Shown here: piece by piece, positions 1 to 10,377 of the stretch | How positions within the stretch are numbered: position 1 is the first letter of the stretch | How the letters are laid out: every line of letters begins with the position of its first letter | Assembly: GCA_947629785.1 (NCBI GenBank) | Contig: CANRFB010000005.1 | Location: forward strand, 1-64,000 | Reading direction: 5' to 3' | DNA: 64,000 nucleotides | From: an uncultured Clostridia bacterium | GTDB lineage: Bacteria; Bacillota; Clostridia; Oscillospirales; Ruminococcaceae | The notes under the pieces: generated by a model | The model's input: only the letters and a program-made list of their open reading frames with translations | What the model was told of the DNA's origin: nothing | Database searches by the model: none | Program-made: the position numbers and the translations under genes

Positions 1-9
1 AGGGGGTAG

Positions 10-873
10 GGAGAAATTTTTCCGGCATTTCAAAAAGTAAATAAATTATGAATTTAATTTTGCGAATAAGTTGATTAGATAGTAAAAATCTTATTATTTA
101 ATTCGACGTACGAGGGGCAAGACCAAAAAAGGAAGGGGGAAACCAGTGAAACGGATGGAACGCGGTGGATTTCCCCCTTCCTTTTATGGTCTTTCCCCTC
201 GCGCTCCCCTTGTCCTTTATTCTTACCCCCTTCGCCCAAGCTCGTAAGGGTTTACATATAATCAAAGTATCATAAATTTTATGAATTGCTTTACAAACTC
301 TGCATAATTTCTTTAAACTTTCATTTATAGAATGGACTATATTAAGTTGTGTCCGCAACGCGCGTAAGACTTTGTAAAGTTTACTAAACGCTTAAATTTT
401 GAGTAACTTTACGGAGAGTACATTGAACTCAAAGCGTAAATATACTTTACAAACCCTGTTTTGATGGTTCAACTTTATATTTAAGAACGGATTATTTAAG
501 CTTTGCTTTGATAGGTTCTCAAAGTCCTGTAAAGTTTATAAAAATATTCAAACCAGATTTTTTAGGTTAGACTCTTGGTAGCTTGGGCGAAAGGGGATAG
601 GTTTAAGGAGAGAGAAATGCACGAAAACCAACGCAAAGCGTTGGTTGGGAGAACCTAAAAGGGAAGAAACAACCGCGAAGCGGTTTGTTTTGAAATCACG
701 CCGCGTCCCTATCAAGTTTCCGGTTTCCCCCTTCCCTTTTTGGTGCTTCCCCTCGTTTATCGAATAACTAAGGAGTTATTACTATTATGGTGGATTTTGT
801 ATAATTGTTATTTAAAAGCAATAAACTATTAAATAAATTTTAACTCATTGAAATACCGTGGAGAAATTTTTCC
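10..873. repeat. Non-coding composite repeat region: two homologous inverted modules (~109-240 and ~579-757) flank an AT-rich core; 14-bp exact repeat GGAGAAATTTTTCC at 10-23 and 860-873
   Basis: Arms 111-142 and 170-201 form a 32-bp inverted repeat with 2 mismatches; a related arm occurs at 724-755; cccccttcgcccaagct (~222-240) is inverted at ~579-600; no convincing ORF. Confidence 0.6.
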
Positions 874-1039
874 AAATCATTTTTCGGACACGAAAACAGT
901 GTGTGATTTTGCAGGAAAAGCAATATCACATTTCAGAACATCGGGAAACGCATTTTATGTACAGAATATCCATACACGATATAAGGATAACAAAAATCCG
1001 CCAATACCCGTAGGATATTGACGGAAGAACCTAAAGAAT

Positions 1040-1855
1040 CTAAAGATTGCTTGCTTCGCGGAGATTCTGACTTTTGAGCTTGTATTTCAAACGCAGATCA
1101 TCGGTGATCAGCGCAATAAATTCCGAGTTGGTAGGCTTGCCTTTTCCCACGCTTACGGTGTAGCCGAACATTCCGTTGAGAATGTCCACATCGCCCCTGT
1201 CCCAAGCCGTTTCAATGGCGTGACGGATAGCCCGTTCCACCCGTGAAGAAGTTGTGGAGAATTTCTCCGCCACGGTGGGGTAAAGCAGTTTAGTAATGCT
1301 TTCCAGCATTTCGGGGTCATTTATGGAAAGAATGATCGCTTCCCTCAGATAATGGTAGCCCTTTATGTGGGCAGGTATCCCTATCTGATGTATAATGTCG
1401 GTAACAATTGTTTCCAGACGTGCACTGTAATCTTCCGAATAACCTGTGGTAAGTTCCACCAGATCTTCGGGTGAAATATGGGTTATAGCCCTTACGAACG
1501 TAGCGGATTCAAAGGGTTTGATCATGATATAAGCGTTCCGCATAGCCATGATCTCTTTTTCGATGTAGGTGTTCTTGTAGGAGGAAGTGATTATGAAAAA
1601 CGGCTTGTTCTCCATATTCTTGGTCTTTTCGATAACGTCGAGAGCGCCGCCTCCGGGCATTATGGCACTGCACATGACGAAATCGGGCATAAAGCTTTCC
1701 AGTTCGGCAAAAACAGCCGTTCCCTCCGCGGGACACAATTTAACTATGTACCCCGCATCTTCCGCGGCAGCCGCGCACTGCTTGGCAAACTCGGTATTTT
1801 CCTCGCCTATAAGGACTTTAAGTGACGTTGGGTTGGGTTTAACGTTTGCAGTCAT
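1040..1855 (-). CDS. spo0A: Sporulation transcription factor Spo0A homologue with atypical receiver domain
   Basis: C-terminal [17 protein letters not shown]...[18 protein letters not shown]...[21 protein letters not shown] is Spo0A-like; start at MTANVK with AGGAGGT upstream; the longer ORF start at 1948 lacks support. Confidence 0.9.
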   Translation of the reverse strand: MTANVKPNPTSLKVLIGEENTEFAKQCAAAAEDAGYIVKLCPAEGTAVFAELESFMPDFVMCSAIMPGGGALDVIEKTKNMENKPFFIITSSYKNTYIEKEIMAMRNAYIMIKPFESATFVRAITHISPEDLVELTTGYSEDYSARLETIVTDIIHQIGIPAHIKGYHYLREAIILSINDPEMLESITKLLYPTVAEKFSTTSSRVERAIRHAIETAWDRGDVDILNGMFGYTVSVGKGKPTNSEFIALITDDLRLKYKLKSQNLREASNL

Positions 1856-1940
1856 TGATAATAGACCTCCTGAAAAATTTATCTTTATCCATATATTACC
1901 ATAAAACTCATTATAGTTTAATAGTAAATTTTCCCATTTA

Positions 1941-1947
1941 TTCGACA
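1941..1947 (-). promoter_or_regulatory. Putative 0A box (TTTGTCGAA on minus strand) upstream of spo0A
   Basis: ttcgacaaa on plus = TTTGTCGAA on minus, ~86 bp upstream of the spo0A start. Confidence 0.45.
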
Positions 1948-2443
1948 AACAAGGTTATGCGGTGACATAACAGCCGAAAAAATTTCTGTGGCAATATAGG
2001 GAAAACCTTAAAAAATCCGTAAAAGCAGCCTTTGTTGTCAATATGACAGTCAGATTGACTTTCAGCCAGACAGCCGCACCGGAAATTTTCACATAATGTA
2101 TAATATAAAAAATATACACACGCAAAACGCGTACAACGATATTTTGTTTGCCTTGTATTTTGTAAAAAACAAGGCATAGAACCAACTGTTTAAATTATGT
2201 ATTAATTTATAATAATACAAAACTCACGTTTTGTCAACAAATTTAACGATAATATTCAAAATTCGTTGTATATGTCAAAAATATCCTTGCTATTCTGTAC
2301 GAAATGTATAATAAATAGTGCGTGAAACCTTATTTTTATATGTGAAAGGAATGACAGATATGAAATTTGTTGCTGAAATGCTGTAAAAACAAGGCAATTT
2401 GTTCCGTAATTCCGTTTAAAATAACGGATTTTATGTAATTTGC

Positions 2444-2472
2444 TTGACGATAGCGTTATTTTTTGGTATAAT
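2444..2472 (+). promoter_or_regulatory. Sigma-A type promoter upstream of the pseudokinase gene
   Basis: TTGACG - 17 bp - TATAAT. Confidence 0.7.
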
Positions 2473-2610
2473 TAAAGCTGTGTAAACAGAATCCCAAAGG
2501 TTACAAAACGATTACAATTCGGCTACAATTCGGTTACAGATATTGACAAAATGCAGGCTTGCTGATATTATTAATATAAAGCAGGTAAAGCAGAGGAGGA
2601 ATTTTTCAAA

Positions 2611-4419
2611 TTGGAACGCTTGAATCTTTGCTACGGCTGCATGGAGCCAATAGATGAAAACGCCGAGGTATGTCCGGAATGCGGATACCATATGGGCGCG
2701 CCCCATCTTCCGGCTTATCTTAAACCGGGTACAATGCTTAATGAACGCTACATGGTGGGAAAACTCCTTACCTATAACGGCGAAAGCGCATCATATATCG
2801 CTTTCGATACCATCACCGAGTCAAAAGTCATGATAAGGGAATATATGCCCGATTCCCTCTGTACAAGAGAAAAGGGCAGTTCCGTGATAAACGTAAATCC
2901 CGACAGCGTTGCGGGTTATAAGACCCTGCTTTCCGAATTTGTGGAACTTAACAAAGTGCTTTCAAAAATGCGCACCCTTAACCATATAAACGCCGCCATT
3001 GATATGTTCGGCGACAACAATACCGCATACGCGGTTTTCGACTGGATAGGCGGAAAGACCCTTGGCGAATACCTTAAAGAACACGGCGGAAAGCTCTCAT
3101 GGGAGGAAGTCAAAAAGCTTTTCCCGCCCATATTCACGACACTTTCCCTTGTTCATAACGCAGGACTTGTTCACAGGGGCATTTCCCCCGAAAATATCGT
3201 TATCGGCGAAAAGGGCGAGCTGAAAATAATAGGCTTCTGTATTGCCGACGCCCGCACCGCAAACACCGAACTCGTTCCCGAAATGTACAACGGCTATGCC
3301 GCGCCGGAACAGTACGGTTCCAACAACTGGCAGGGAACATGGACGGACGTTTACGGAATATCCGCTCTTTTGTACAGAATACTGACGGGAGTCGTTCCAA
3401 CCGACGCGGTAAGCAGGATTTCCAACGACGAACTGGAAGAACCCGTAAAGCTTGACAAGAATATCCCGCGGAACGTTTCAAGAGTTATCATGGACGGTCT
3501 TTGCGTAAACAGCGAAATGCGCGTGCAGACAATTACCGAACTGGTAACAAGGCTTTTTGAACAGCCGGAAAACGGCACACGGCTGTCCTCCTCCAGCACA
3601 CAGACAATAACCATTCCAAGACAAAGCAGCAGCGGAAACCGCCGCAAGAAGAATTCCGCACCCAGCAGGCACGGGCTTTTCATAATGGTAATAGCGATAA
3701 TACTCTGCATAGGAATGTTCTTTCTGGTAATGGTGCTCATACTTTCGGTGGACGACAACAGCAGCGGCTTTGCAACCGGCGACACGGGGCTTTCTTCCAT
3801 AACCGACAGCAGCGGATTTGAAACAACAACGGAAATTACCCTTGAACCGGTAGTTGAAACAACGACCACCACAATTGTTTCCACTGCACAGAATAACGTC
3901 ATGGTCTATGTAATGAACGACCTGACGGGCAAATTCTTCGATGTAATAAGCAAATCCGACAGCTACAGCAGTCTTGTTTTCAAGGCCGAATACGAATACA
4001 ACGATATATTCTCAAAAGGGCAGATATTTGAGCAGTCCATTCCCAAAAACGAAACCTACGAGGAGGGCGCGGAAATTACCGTAAAGGTAAGCCTCGGGCC
4101 TAAGTATATAACCGTTCCGGAATATCTTTCACTGAGCAAGAAAGACTATTTTGCAAAGCTCGACAGCCTCGGAATAAAGTACGAGGAACAGGAAGAACTT
4201 ACGGAGGACGTTCTGGAGGGCTACGTTTACAAGACAAGCAAGGAAGCGGGCGAACAGATAGACGTTGAAAAGGGCGAAACACTTATTGTATATGTGGCAA
4301 AGAACCCGCCCAAAACCGAAACTTCCACCGAACCCCATTCCACGGACGAACCCGATAAAACGTCTGAAACAGGCTATGTCACCGAAGAACCGGACGTTAT
4401 TATAACTATATTCGATTAA
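2611..4419 (+). CDS. Zinc-ribbon Ser/Thr protein kinase-like protein with TM segment and PASTA-like C-terminus; catalytic motifs degenerate (predicted pseudokinase)
   Basis: N-terminal CYGCM...CPECG; kinase fold landmarks with HRG, GFC and VMIR motifs; TM HGLFIMVIAIILCIGMFFLVMVLIL; PASTA-like repeats; TTG start after GAGGAGG. Confidence 0.8.
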   Translation: MERLNLCYGCMEPIDENAEVCPECGYHMGAPHLPAYLKPGTMLNERYMVGKLLTYNGESASYIAFDTITESKVMIREYMPDSLCTREKGSSVINVNPDSVAGYKTLLSEFVELNKVLSKMRTLNHINAAIDMFGDNNTAYAVFDWIGGKTLGEYLKEHGGKLSWEEVKKLFPPIFTTLSLVHNAGLVHRGISPENIVIGEKGELKIIGFCIADARTANTELVPEMYNGYAAPEQYGSNNWQGTWTDVYGISALLYRILTGVVPTDAVSRISNDELEEPVKLDKNIPRNVSRVIMDGLCVNSEMRVQTITELVTRLFEQPENGTRLSSSSTQTITIPRQSSSGNRRKKNSAPSRHGLFIMVIAIILCIGMFFLVMVLILSVDDNSSGFATGDTGLSSITDSSGFETTTEITLEPVVETTTTTIVSTAQNNVMVYVMNDLTGKFFDVISKSDSYSSLVFKAEYEYNDIFSKGQIFEQSIPKNETYEEGAEITVKVSLGPKYITVPEYLSLSKKDYFAKLDSLGIKYEEQEELTEDVLEGYVYKTSKEAGEQIDVEKGETLIVYVAKNPPKTETSTEPHSTDEPDKTSETGYVTEEPDVIITIFD

Positions 4420-4430
4420 ACTGATCCGAA

Positions 4431-4458
4431 AGCTGCCGTTCCATGACGGCGGCTTTTT
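4431..4458 (+). terminator. Rho-independent terminator
   Basis: GCTGCCGT-tccatg-ACGGCGGC followed by TTTTTG. Confidence 0.6.
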
Positions 4459-4489
4459 GATTAAATCCGTTCCGAAAGGAGGGGAAGCC

Positions 4490-6115
4490 ATGACCTGCGG
4501 CAGCTGCGGCGGAACGGTAAGAGATACGGCAAAATTCTGCCCGTGGTGCGGAGTGAGACTCACGGCAGTTCCCGAACCGCAAGAAACGGAAACCGAAACC
4601 GCAAAAACGGAAATAACAGCGGAAATAATTCCGGAAACGGCGGCAGAAATTCCGCAAAAAGCGGAAATTTCCGACAAAGAAACAGAAAATAAGTCGGAAC
4701 TGGGACTGAAATTCGACAGTGGGAAACAGCTTTTCGTGCCGGATATGTCTGAAAAACCGGAAATTTCCAAAAAGGACCGCAAACAGCGGCAAAAAAGCGA
4801 ACGCACAGTGAGATTTTCTCCGAAAATAGGAAAATCCCTGCTTATTGCGGCATTTGCGGCGGCGGTCTGTATCGGCACAGTGTTCGTAATTCCCGCCTAT
4901 GGAACGCCGTTTTTTAAGTATACAAACGCCGTAAGGCTTTTCCGCGGCGGAGAATATGAAGCCGCCATGGATATTTTTACCGAACTCGGGGATTATAAGG
5001 ACAGCGCGGAAAATGTTATGAAGTGCCGCTACGGAATGGCGGAAATTCTCGCAAATAAGGAAAATTATGACGCGGCGGCAAAAGCATTTGCAGCTTTGAA
5101 CGGCTATTCCGATTCGGACGAAAAAGCCGCGGAATGTCTTATCCGTTCCGCGGATATACTTGCGGAAAAGGGCGAACTTGACACGGCGATGTCCGCATAC
5201 CGTTCGGCGGGAAGAGCCGACCTTGCGGAAAACGCCGCAAGATCACAGGCTGCAAAACTTGCGGAAACGGGAGATTTCTTTGCCGCGGCGGAAATTGCGG
5301 AGAAATATTCCCATGACGCGGCTCTGGAATATATTTACACGGGTTCCCTTACGGCAAAGGACAGTGGCGACTTGGAAACAGCCGCGGCGGGATTCCTGAA
5401 ACTCGGGAATTATAAGGATTCCGCGAGGCTTTTCGGGGAATGTACATATCAGACCTGCGCTGCGGAATACCACAGCGGGAAGTTTTCCTCCGAAACGGTG
5501 CGGAAATTCTACGAAATGGGGAATTACAGGGATTCCGCCGCGCTTTTCACTGAATCCGCATACGAAAACGGCGTGAAACTTCTTGAAAGCGGCGACTACT
5601 ACCAAGCCTCGCTGATGTTCAGGAATTCGGGAACGTATAAGGATTCCTACGCGCAGCTTCACAAGGCATTGTATCAGCTGGGAATGTCCCTGAAAGACAC
5701 CGACAGCGCGTCTGCGTATTCGATTTTCGCCATGCTGGGGAATTATTCGGACAGCGCGGCTATGAAAAAGGCGTCCGCAAACGGTTCGGCATGGTACGCG
5801 GACGGCTACACGGCGGCTGACGGCTTCTGCACATCGGAATTTTATACAGACGACAGGATAAACGTCACCTGCGCCATGGGAACGGATTCCCCCTCCGCGC
5901 CCGTAACATTGGTGCTTTCCCTTACCGACAGCGGTGGAAATATTCTTTCCGCCGAGTGCGAAAACGTCCGCAACAGCAGTTCTTTCAGCGCTGAGATACC
6001 CTTGGACGGCGTGTCCGCAGGCAAAGCGGAAATAACGGTTTCCCTGAAAGACGGCGGAGACGTGCTGAGAAGATTTGAGGTAAACATTTATGACCGCAAC
6101 GCCGCTTCAGGCTGA
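4490..6115 (+). CDS. Zinc-ribbon membrane protein with TPR-like (GxYKDS) repeats
   Basis: CGSCGGTVRDTAKFCPWCG zinc ribbon; TM LLIAAFAAAVCIGTVFVIPAY; repeated GDYKDSAE/GNYKDSAR/GNYRDSAA units; AAAGGAGG upstream of ATG 4490. Confidence 0.7.
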   Translation: MTCGSCGGTVRDTAKFCPWCGVRLTAVPEPQETETETAKTEITAEIIPETAAEIPQKAEISDKETENKSELGLKFDSGKQLFVPDMSEKPEISKKDRKQRQKSERTVRFSPKIGKSLLIAAFAAAVCIGTVFVIPAYGTPFFKYTNAVRLFRGGEYEAAMDIFTELGDYKDSAENVMKCRYGMAEILANKENYDAAAKAFAALNGYSDSDEKAAECLIRSADILAEKGELDTAMSAYRSAGRADLAENAARSQAAKLAETGDFFAAAEIAEKYSHDAALEYIYTGSLTAKDSGDLETAAAGFLKLGNYKDSARLFGECTYQTCAAEYHSGKFSSETVRKFYEMGNYRDSAALFTESAYENGVKLLESGDYYQASLMFRNSGTYKDSYAQLHKALYQLGMSLKDTDSASAYSIFAMLGNYSDSAAMKKASANGSAWYADGYTAADGFCTSEFYTDDRINVTCAMGTDSPSAPVTLVLSLTDSGGNILSAECENVRNSSSFSAEIPLDGVSAGKAEITVSLKDGGDVLRRFEVNIYDRNAASG

Positions 6116-6152
6116 TATTTTAAATTATCCTGAAAGCTTGTTTCAAAAAATA

Positions 6153-6181
6153 TTGACAAATCGGGAATAATGCGGTATAAT
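6153..6181 (+). promoter_or_regulatory. Sigma-A type promoter for secA
   Basis: TTGACA - 17 bp - TATAAT. Confidence 0.75.
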
Positions 6182-6241
6182 TATAATGTATGCTAAAAGA
6201 AGTATAAAGAACATTCATAACACAAAGGTGGAATTTTAAAA

Positions 6242-8986
6242 ATGGGTATTTTTGACGGACTTTTCGGAAATTACAGTAAGCGCGAACTTGCTAAGATAGA
6301 ACCTATCAAAAACCGCGTTCTTGACCTTGAAGACCAGTATGCCGCTATGTCGGAGGAAGTCCTTAAAGGTCAGACCAAAATACTGAAAAAACGCCTCGAG
6401 GACGGCGAAACTCTGGACGATATTCTTCCGCAGGCACTGGCTACAGTCCGCGAAGCGGCTTGGCGTGTTCTGGGAAAGAAGCCGTTCCCCGTACAGATAA
6501 TCGGCGCTATCGTTCTTAATCAGGGACGTATCGCAGAAATGAAAACAGGTGAGGGTAAAACTCTCGTTGCCTGCTGCGCTTCCTACCTCTGCGCCTTGGA
6601 GGGAAAAGGCGTTCACGTTGTTACCGTAAACGACTACCTTGCCAAGTTCCAGTCGGAGGAAATGGGAAAAGTTTACCGCTATCTGGGACTTACCATAGGC
6701 TGTATCCTCCACGATATGAACAACGACCAGCGCCGCGAAGCCTACAACTGCGATATTACCTACGGCACAAACAACGAATTCGGCTTTGACTATCTCCGTG
6801 ACAACATGGTCATTTACAAAAGCGAAAAGGTTCAGCGCGAACACCATTTCGCCATTGTGGACGAGGTGGACTCTATCCTCATAGATGAAGCAAGAACTCC
6901 GCTTATCATTTCAGGCAAAGGCGACAAGTCCACGGAACTTTACACCATGGCGGATAAATTTGCCAAAACTCTGAAACCCTACATCGTTGTTGAAATGGAC
7001 AACAAGGTGGATCAGGAAGAAGCTTCCGAGAACTGCGACTACATCATTGACGAAAAGGCAAAGACCGCCACAATCACCCGTCAGGGCGTTAAAAAAGCGG
7101 AGAAATACTTCAATGTGGTAAATCTGTTCGACGCGGACAACTCCACGCTTCTCCACCACATAAATCAGGCTCTGAAAGCAAACGGCGTTATGAAAGCCGA
7201 CATCGATTACGTTGTCAAGGACGGCGAAGTCATTATCGTTGACGAATTTACGGGACGTCTTATGATGGGACGGCGTTTCAACGACGGTCTGCATCAGGCT
7301 ATCGAAGCCAAAGAGGGCGTTAAAGTCGCTCACGAATCCAAAACACTGGCAAGCATTACTTTCCAGAACTACTTCCGCCTGTACAAAAGGCTTTCGGGTA
7401 TGACAGGTACGGCTATGACCGAAGAGGAAGAGTTCAAGGAAATTTACAAACTGGACGTTATCGAAATACCCACGAACCGTCCCGTTCAGCGTATAGACCA
7501 CTCGGATGTGGTTTTCAAGACCGAACACGGCAAGTTCCTTGCGGCTATAAGAAAAATTGAGGAATGTCACGAAAAGGGACAGCCTGTTCTGGTGGGTACT
7601 GTTTCCATTGAAAAATCGGAAATACTTTCCAAAATGCTTTCCAAAAAGGGCATAAAGCACAATGTCCTGAACGCAAAACAGCATGAAAAAGAAGCGGAGA
7701 TCGTTGCTCAGGCAGGTAAGTACGGAGCCGTTACAATTGCCACAAACATGGCAGGACGCGGTACCGACATTATCCTCGGCGGTAACGCCGAATTCAAAGC
7801 TAAAGCCGAAATGAAGAAAATGGGCATGGAGGACGACCTTATCAACGAAGCCATAAGCTTTGCGGAAACCGACGACGAGGCGATCCTCGAAGCCAGAAAG
7901 ACCTACCGCGATCTTTACGACAAGTATAACGCCGAAGTCAAGGAAAAGGCGGAAAAGGTAAAGGAAGCAGGCGGATTGTTCATTTTGGGTACGGAAAGAC
8001 ACGAGTCCCGCCGTATCGACAACCAGCTCCGCGGACGTGCAGGACGTCAGGGAGACGTGGGCGAAAGCCAGTTCTTCCTGTCCCTTGAGGACGATCTTAT
8101 GCGGCTTTTCGGCGGCGACCGTATTACGGGAATGATGGAGGCTCTCAATGTTGAGGAGGATATGCCTATCGAGGCTAAACTTCTTACCAAAGTAATTGAA
8201 TCTTCCCAGAAAAAGGTAGAGGGCAGGAACTTTGCTATCCGTAAAAACGTCCTTAACTACGACGATGTTATGTCCGCCCAGAGGCAGATCATTTACAGCC
8301 AGAGGGCAAAAGTCCTTGACGGCGAGGACATTCACGAATATATCCTGAAAATGATACAGGATATGATCTCCGAAACGGTGGATCAGTACCTTTTGGACGA
8401 CAATGTAAAGGACGACTGGAACCTTGCGGGTCTCCGCGACAGATTCATGGGTCTGTTCACGGTGAACGAAGATTTCCGCTATACCACTGCGGAACTGGAG
8501 GAAGTTTCCAAGCAGGACATTGTTGACAAGCTTGTGAACCGCGCACTTGATTTCTACAAGCAGAAAGAAGAACGCGTGGGCTCGGAAGTTCTACGTGAAC
8601 TGGAAAGAGTTATCCTGTTAAAGATAGTAGACATCAAGTGGATGGCGCATATCGACGATATGGAAGAACTTAAGCGCGGTATCGGACTCCGTTCCTACGG
8701 TCAGAAGAACCCCGTTGTAGAATACCGTTTCGAGGGCTTTGAAATGTTCGACGCCATGGTGGAATCTATTCGTGAAGAAACTATCCGCCTGCTGTTTACC
8801 ATTCAGGTACAGCAGAACGGCGCCGCTCCCAAGCGCGAAAGAGTCATGAAACCCGTTGACACCGGCAGTGACGGAACGGTCACAAGCGCTCCCAGAAAGG
8901 TCGGCGCAAAAGTCGGCAGAAACGATCCCTGCCCCTGCGGCAGCGGCAAAAAGTACAAGAAATGCTGCGGAATGGACCTCAAATAA
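6242..8986 (+). CDS. secA: Preprotein translocase subunit SecA
   Basis: [41 protein letters not shown] and C-terminal [13 protein letters not shown]. Confidence 0.98.
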   Translation: MGIFDGLFGNYSKRELAKIEPIKNRVLDLEDQYAAMSEEVLKGQTKILKKRLEDGETLDDILPQALATVREAAWRVLGKKPFPVQIIGAIVLNQGRIAEMKTGEGKTLVACCASYLCALEGKGVHVVTVNDYLAKFQSEEMGKVYRYLGLTIGCILHDMNNDQRREAYNCDITYGTNNEFGFDYLRDNMVIYKSEKVQREHHFAIVDEVDSILIDEARTPLIISGKGDKSTELYTMADKFAKTLKPYIVVEMDNKVDQEEASENCDYIIDEKAKTATITRQGVKKAEKYFNVVNLFDADNSTLLHHINQALKANGVMKADIDYVVKDGEVIIVDEFTGRLMMGRRFNDGLHQAIEAKEGVKVAHESKTLASITFQNYFRLYKRLSGMTGTAMTEEEEFKEIYKLDVIEIPTNRPVQRIDHSDVVFKTEHGKFLAAIRKIEECHEKGQPVLVGTVSIEKSEILSKMLSKKGIKHNVLNAKQHEKEAEIVAQAGKYGAVTIATNMAGRGTDIILGGNAEFKAKAEMKKMGMEDDLINEAISFAETDDEAILEARKTYRDLYDKYNAEVKEKAEKVKEAGGLFILGTERHESRRIDNQLRGRAGRQGDVGESQFFLSLEDDLMRLFGGDRITGMMEALNVEEDMPIEAKLLTKVIESSQKKVEGRNFAIRKNVLNYDDVMSAQRQIIYSQRAKVLDGEDIHEYILKMIQDMISETVDQYLLDDNVKDDWNLAGLRDRFMGLFTVNEDFRYTTAELEEVSKQDIVDKLVNRALDFYKQKEERVGSEVLRELERVILLKIVDIKWMAHIDDMEELKRGIGLRSYGQKNPVVEYRFEGFEMFDAMVESIREETIRLLFTIQVQQNGAAPKRERVMKPVDTGSDGTVTSAPRKVGAKVGRNDPCPCGSGKKYKKCCGMDLK

Positions 8987-9097
8987 AGTTGCAGGCTGAG
9001 CCTGCACCCTTATAGAGTCGAGAATTAAGATAAAATATGTAATATTTGCAGATAATTTGCAGAATTATTTTTGAATATTTATGAAAGGGTTTGTGCT

Positions 9098-10363
9098 ATG
9101 GCTGAAATAAAGGCGTTCAAGGGAATGAGATACACCGCAAAGGACAAGAATTCTCTGGTTTGTCCGCCCTATGACATCATTTCCGACAAGCAGAGGGAAC
9201 AGTATATTTCCAACGATCCCCACAATATAATTCGGCTGGAACTGCCAAAGGGCGGAGACGAACGTTATACGGAAGCGGGAAAGACTCTGCGGAAATGGCT
9301 GGATGAGGGCGTTCTTGCCTGCGATGAAAAGGACAGCATTTACGTCTATGAAATGCAGTTCTCCGCAAACGGAAAGCGCAAAAGCCTGAAAGGCTTTGTT
9401 TCCCTTGTGAAGCTCGAAGAATTTTCCAAAGGCGTGGTGCTTCCCCACGAGGAAACTCTTTCCAAGGCAAAAGCGGACAGGTTCAGCCTGATGAGCGAAA
9501 CTTTCTGCAATTTCAGTCAGATATATTCCCTTTACATGGACGAGGACGGTTCGGTCTATTCGCTGATAGACGGCTGTTCCAAAGGACTTCCCGACATGGA
9601 AGTTACCGACCCCGACGGCACTGTTCACAGAATGTGGTGTATTTCCGATGAGAATATTATTTCCAAGGTGACGGCGGCATTTGCGGACAAGAAATTATAT
9701 ATTGCGGACGGACACCACCGTTACGAAACTGCTCTGAATTTCCACAAACATCTTATTGAAAACGGAAAGGACGTTCCCGGAAGCGGTTATATTTCCATGA
9801 TGCTTGTGAACATGGAAAATGACGGCTTGGTGGTTTTCCCCACACACCGAATCGTAAAAGAACTGGAAAATTTTGATATTGGCCGTGTTCTTGAAGAAAG
9901 CGGAAAATATTTTGATATTTCCGAAGCGCCCGGGGAAATTCGTATGCAGGCGGCTCTGAACACAGGCTATGACGACGGCAAAAAGGTCTTTGCCCTTTAT
10001 GCAGGCGCGGGAAAATGCTATGTTCTCACCCTGAAAGACGAGACCGCCGTTAAGAAACTTCTGCCTGATATGTCCGACGCATACTGCGGGCTGGACGTTT
10101 CGGTGCTGCATACCCTTATTTTAGAGAGAATTCTCGGCATTGACAAGGAAAATATGGCAAATCAGAAGAACCTGACCTACACCCGTTCCCGTCAGGAAGC
10201 CCTTGAAGCCGTTGACCTTGAGGACGCCAACTGCGCGTTTATCCTGAATCCCACAAAGGTAACGGAGATCCGCGACGTTGCTCTTGCTTCGGAGAAAATG
10301 CCTCAGAAGTCCACATATTTCTATCCGAAACTTATTACAGGTCTTGTAATGAATAAATTCTGA
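9098..10363 (+). CDS. DUF1015 family protein
   Basis: MAEIKAFKGMRYTAKD...VCPPYDIIS...IADGHHRYETAL is characteristic. Confidence 0.85.
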   Translation: MAEIKAFKGMRYTAKDKNSLVCPPYDIISDKQREQYISNDPHNIIRLELPKGGDERYTEAGKTLRKWLDEGVLACDEKDSIYVYEMQFSANGKRKSLKGFVSLVKLEEFSKGVVLPHEETLSKAKADRFSLMSETFCNFSQIYSLYMDEDGSVYSLIDGCSKGLPDMEVTDPDGTVHRMWCISDENIISKVTAAFADKKLYIADGHHRYETALNFHKHLIENGKDVPGSGYISMMLVNMENDGLVVFPTHRIVKELENFDIGRVLEESGKYFDISEAPGEIRMQAALNTGYDDGKKVFALYAGAGKCYVLTLKDETAVKKLLPDMSDAYCGLDVSVLHTLILERILGIDKENMANQKNLTYTRSRQEALEAVDLEDANCAFILNPTKVTEIRDVALASEKMPQKSTYFYPKLITGLVMNKF

Positions 10364-10377
10364 AAGAGGTAATCTAT

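Noticed and set aside
98-358. 86-aa minus-strand ORF
   Set aside because: Lies in the inverted-repeat region with no homology signal or RBS.
1938-2185. Small minus-strand ORFs upstream of spo0A
   Set aside because: Overlapping frames in an AT-rich leader; no convincing RBS or family.
6911-8335. 474-aa minus-strand ORF inside secA
   Set aside because: Antisense of a certain gene; open only because of codon bias; composition is not protein-like.
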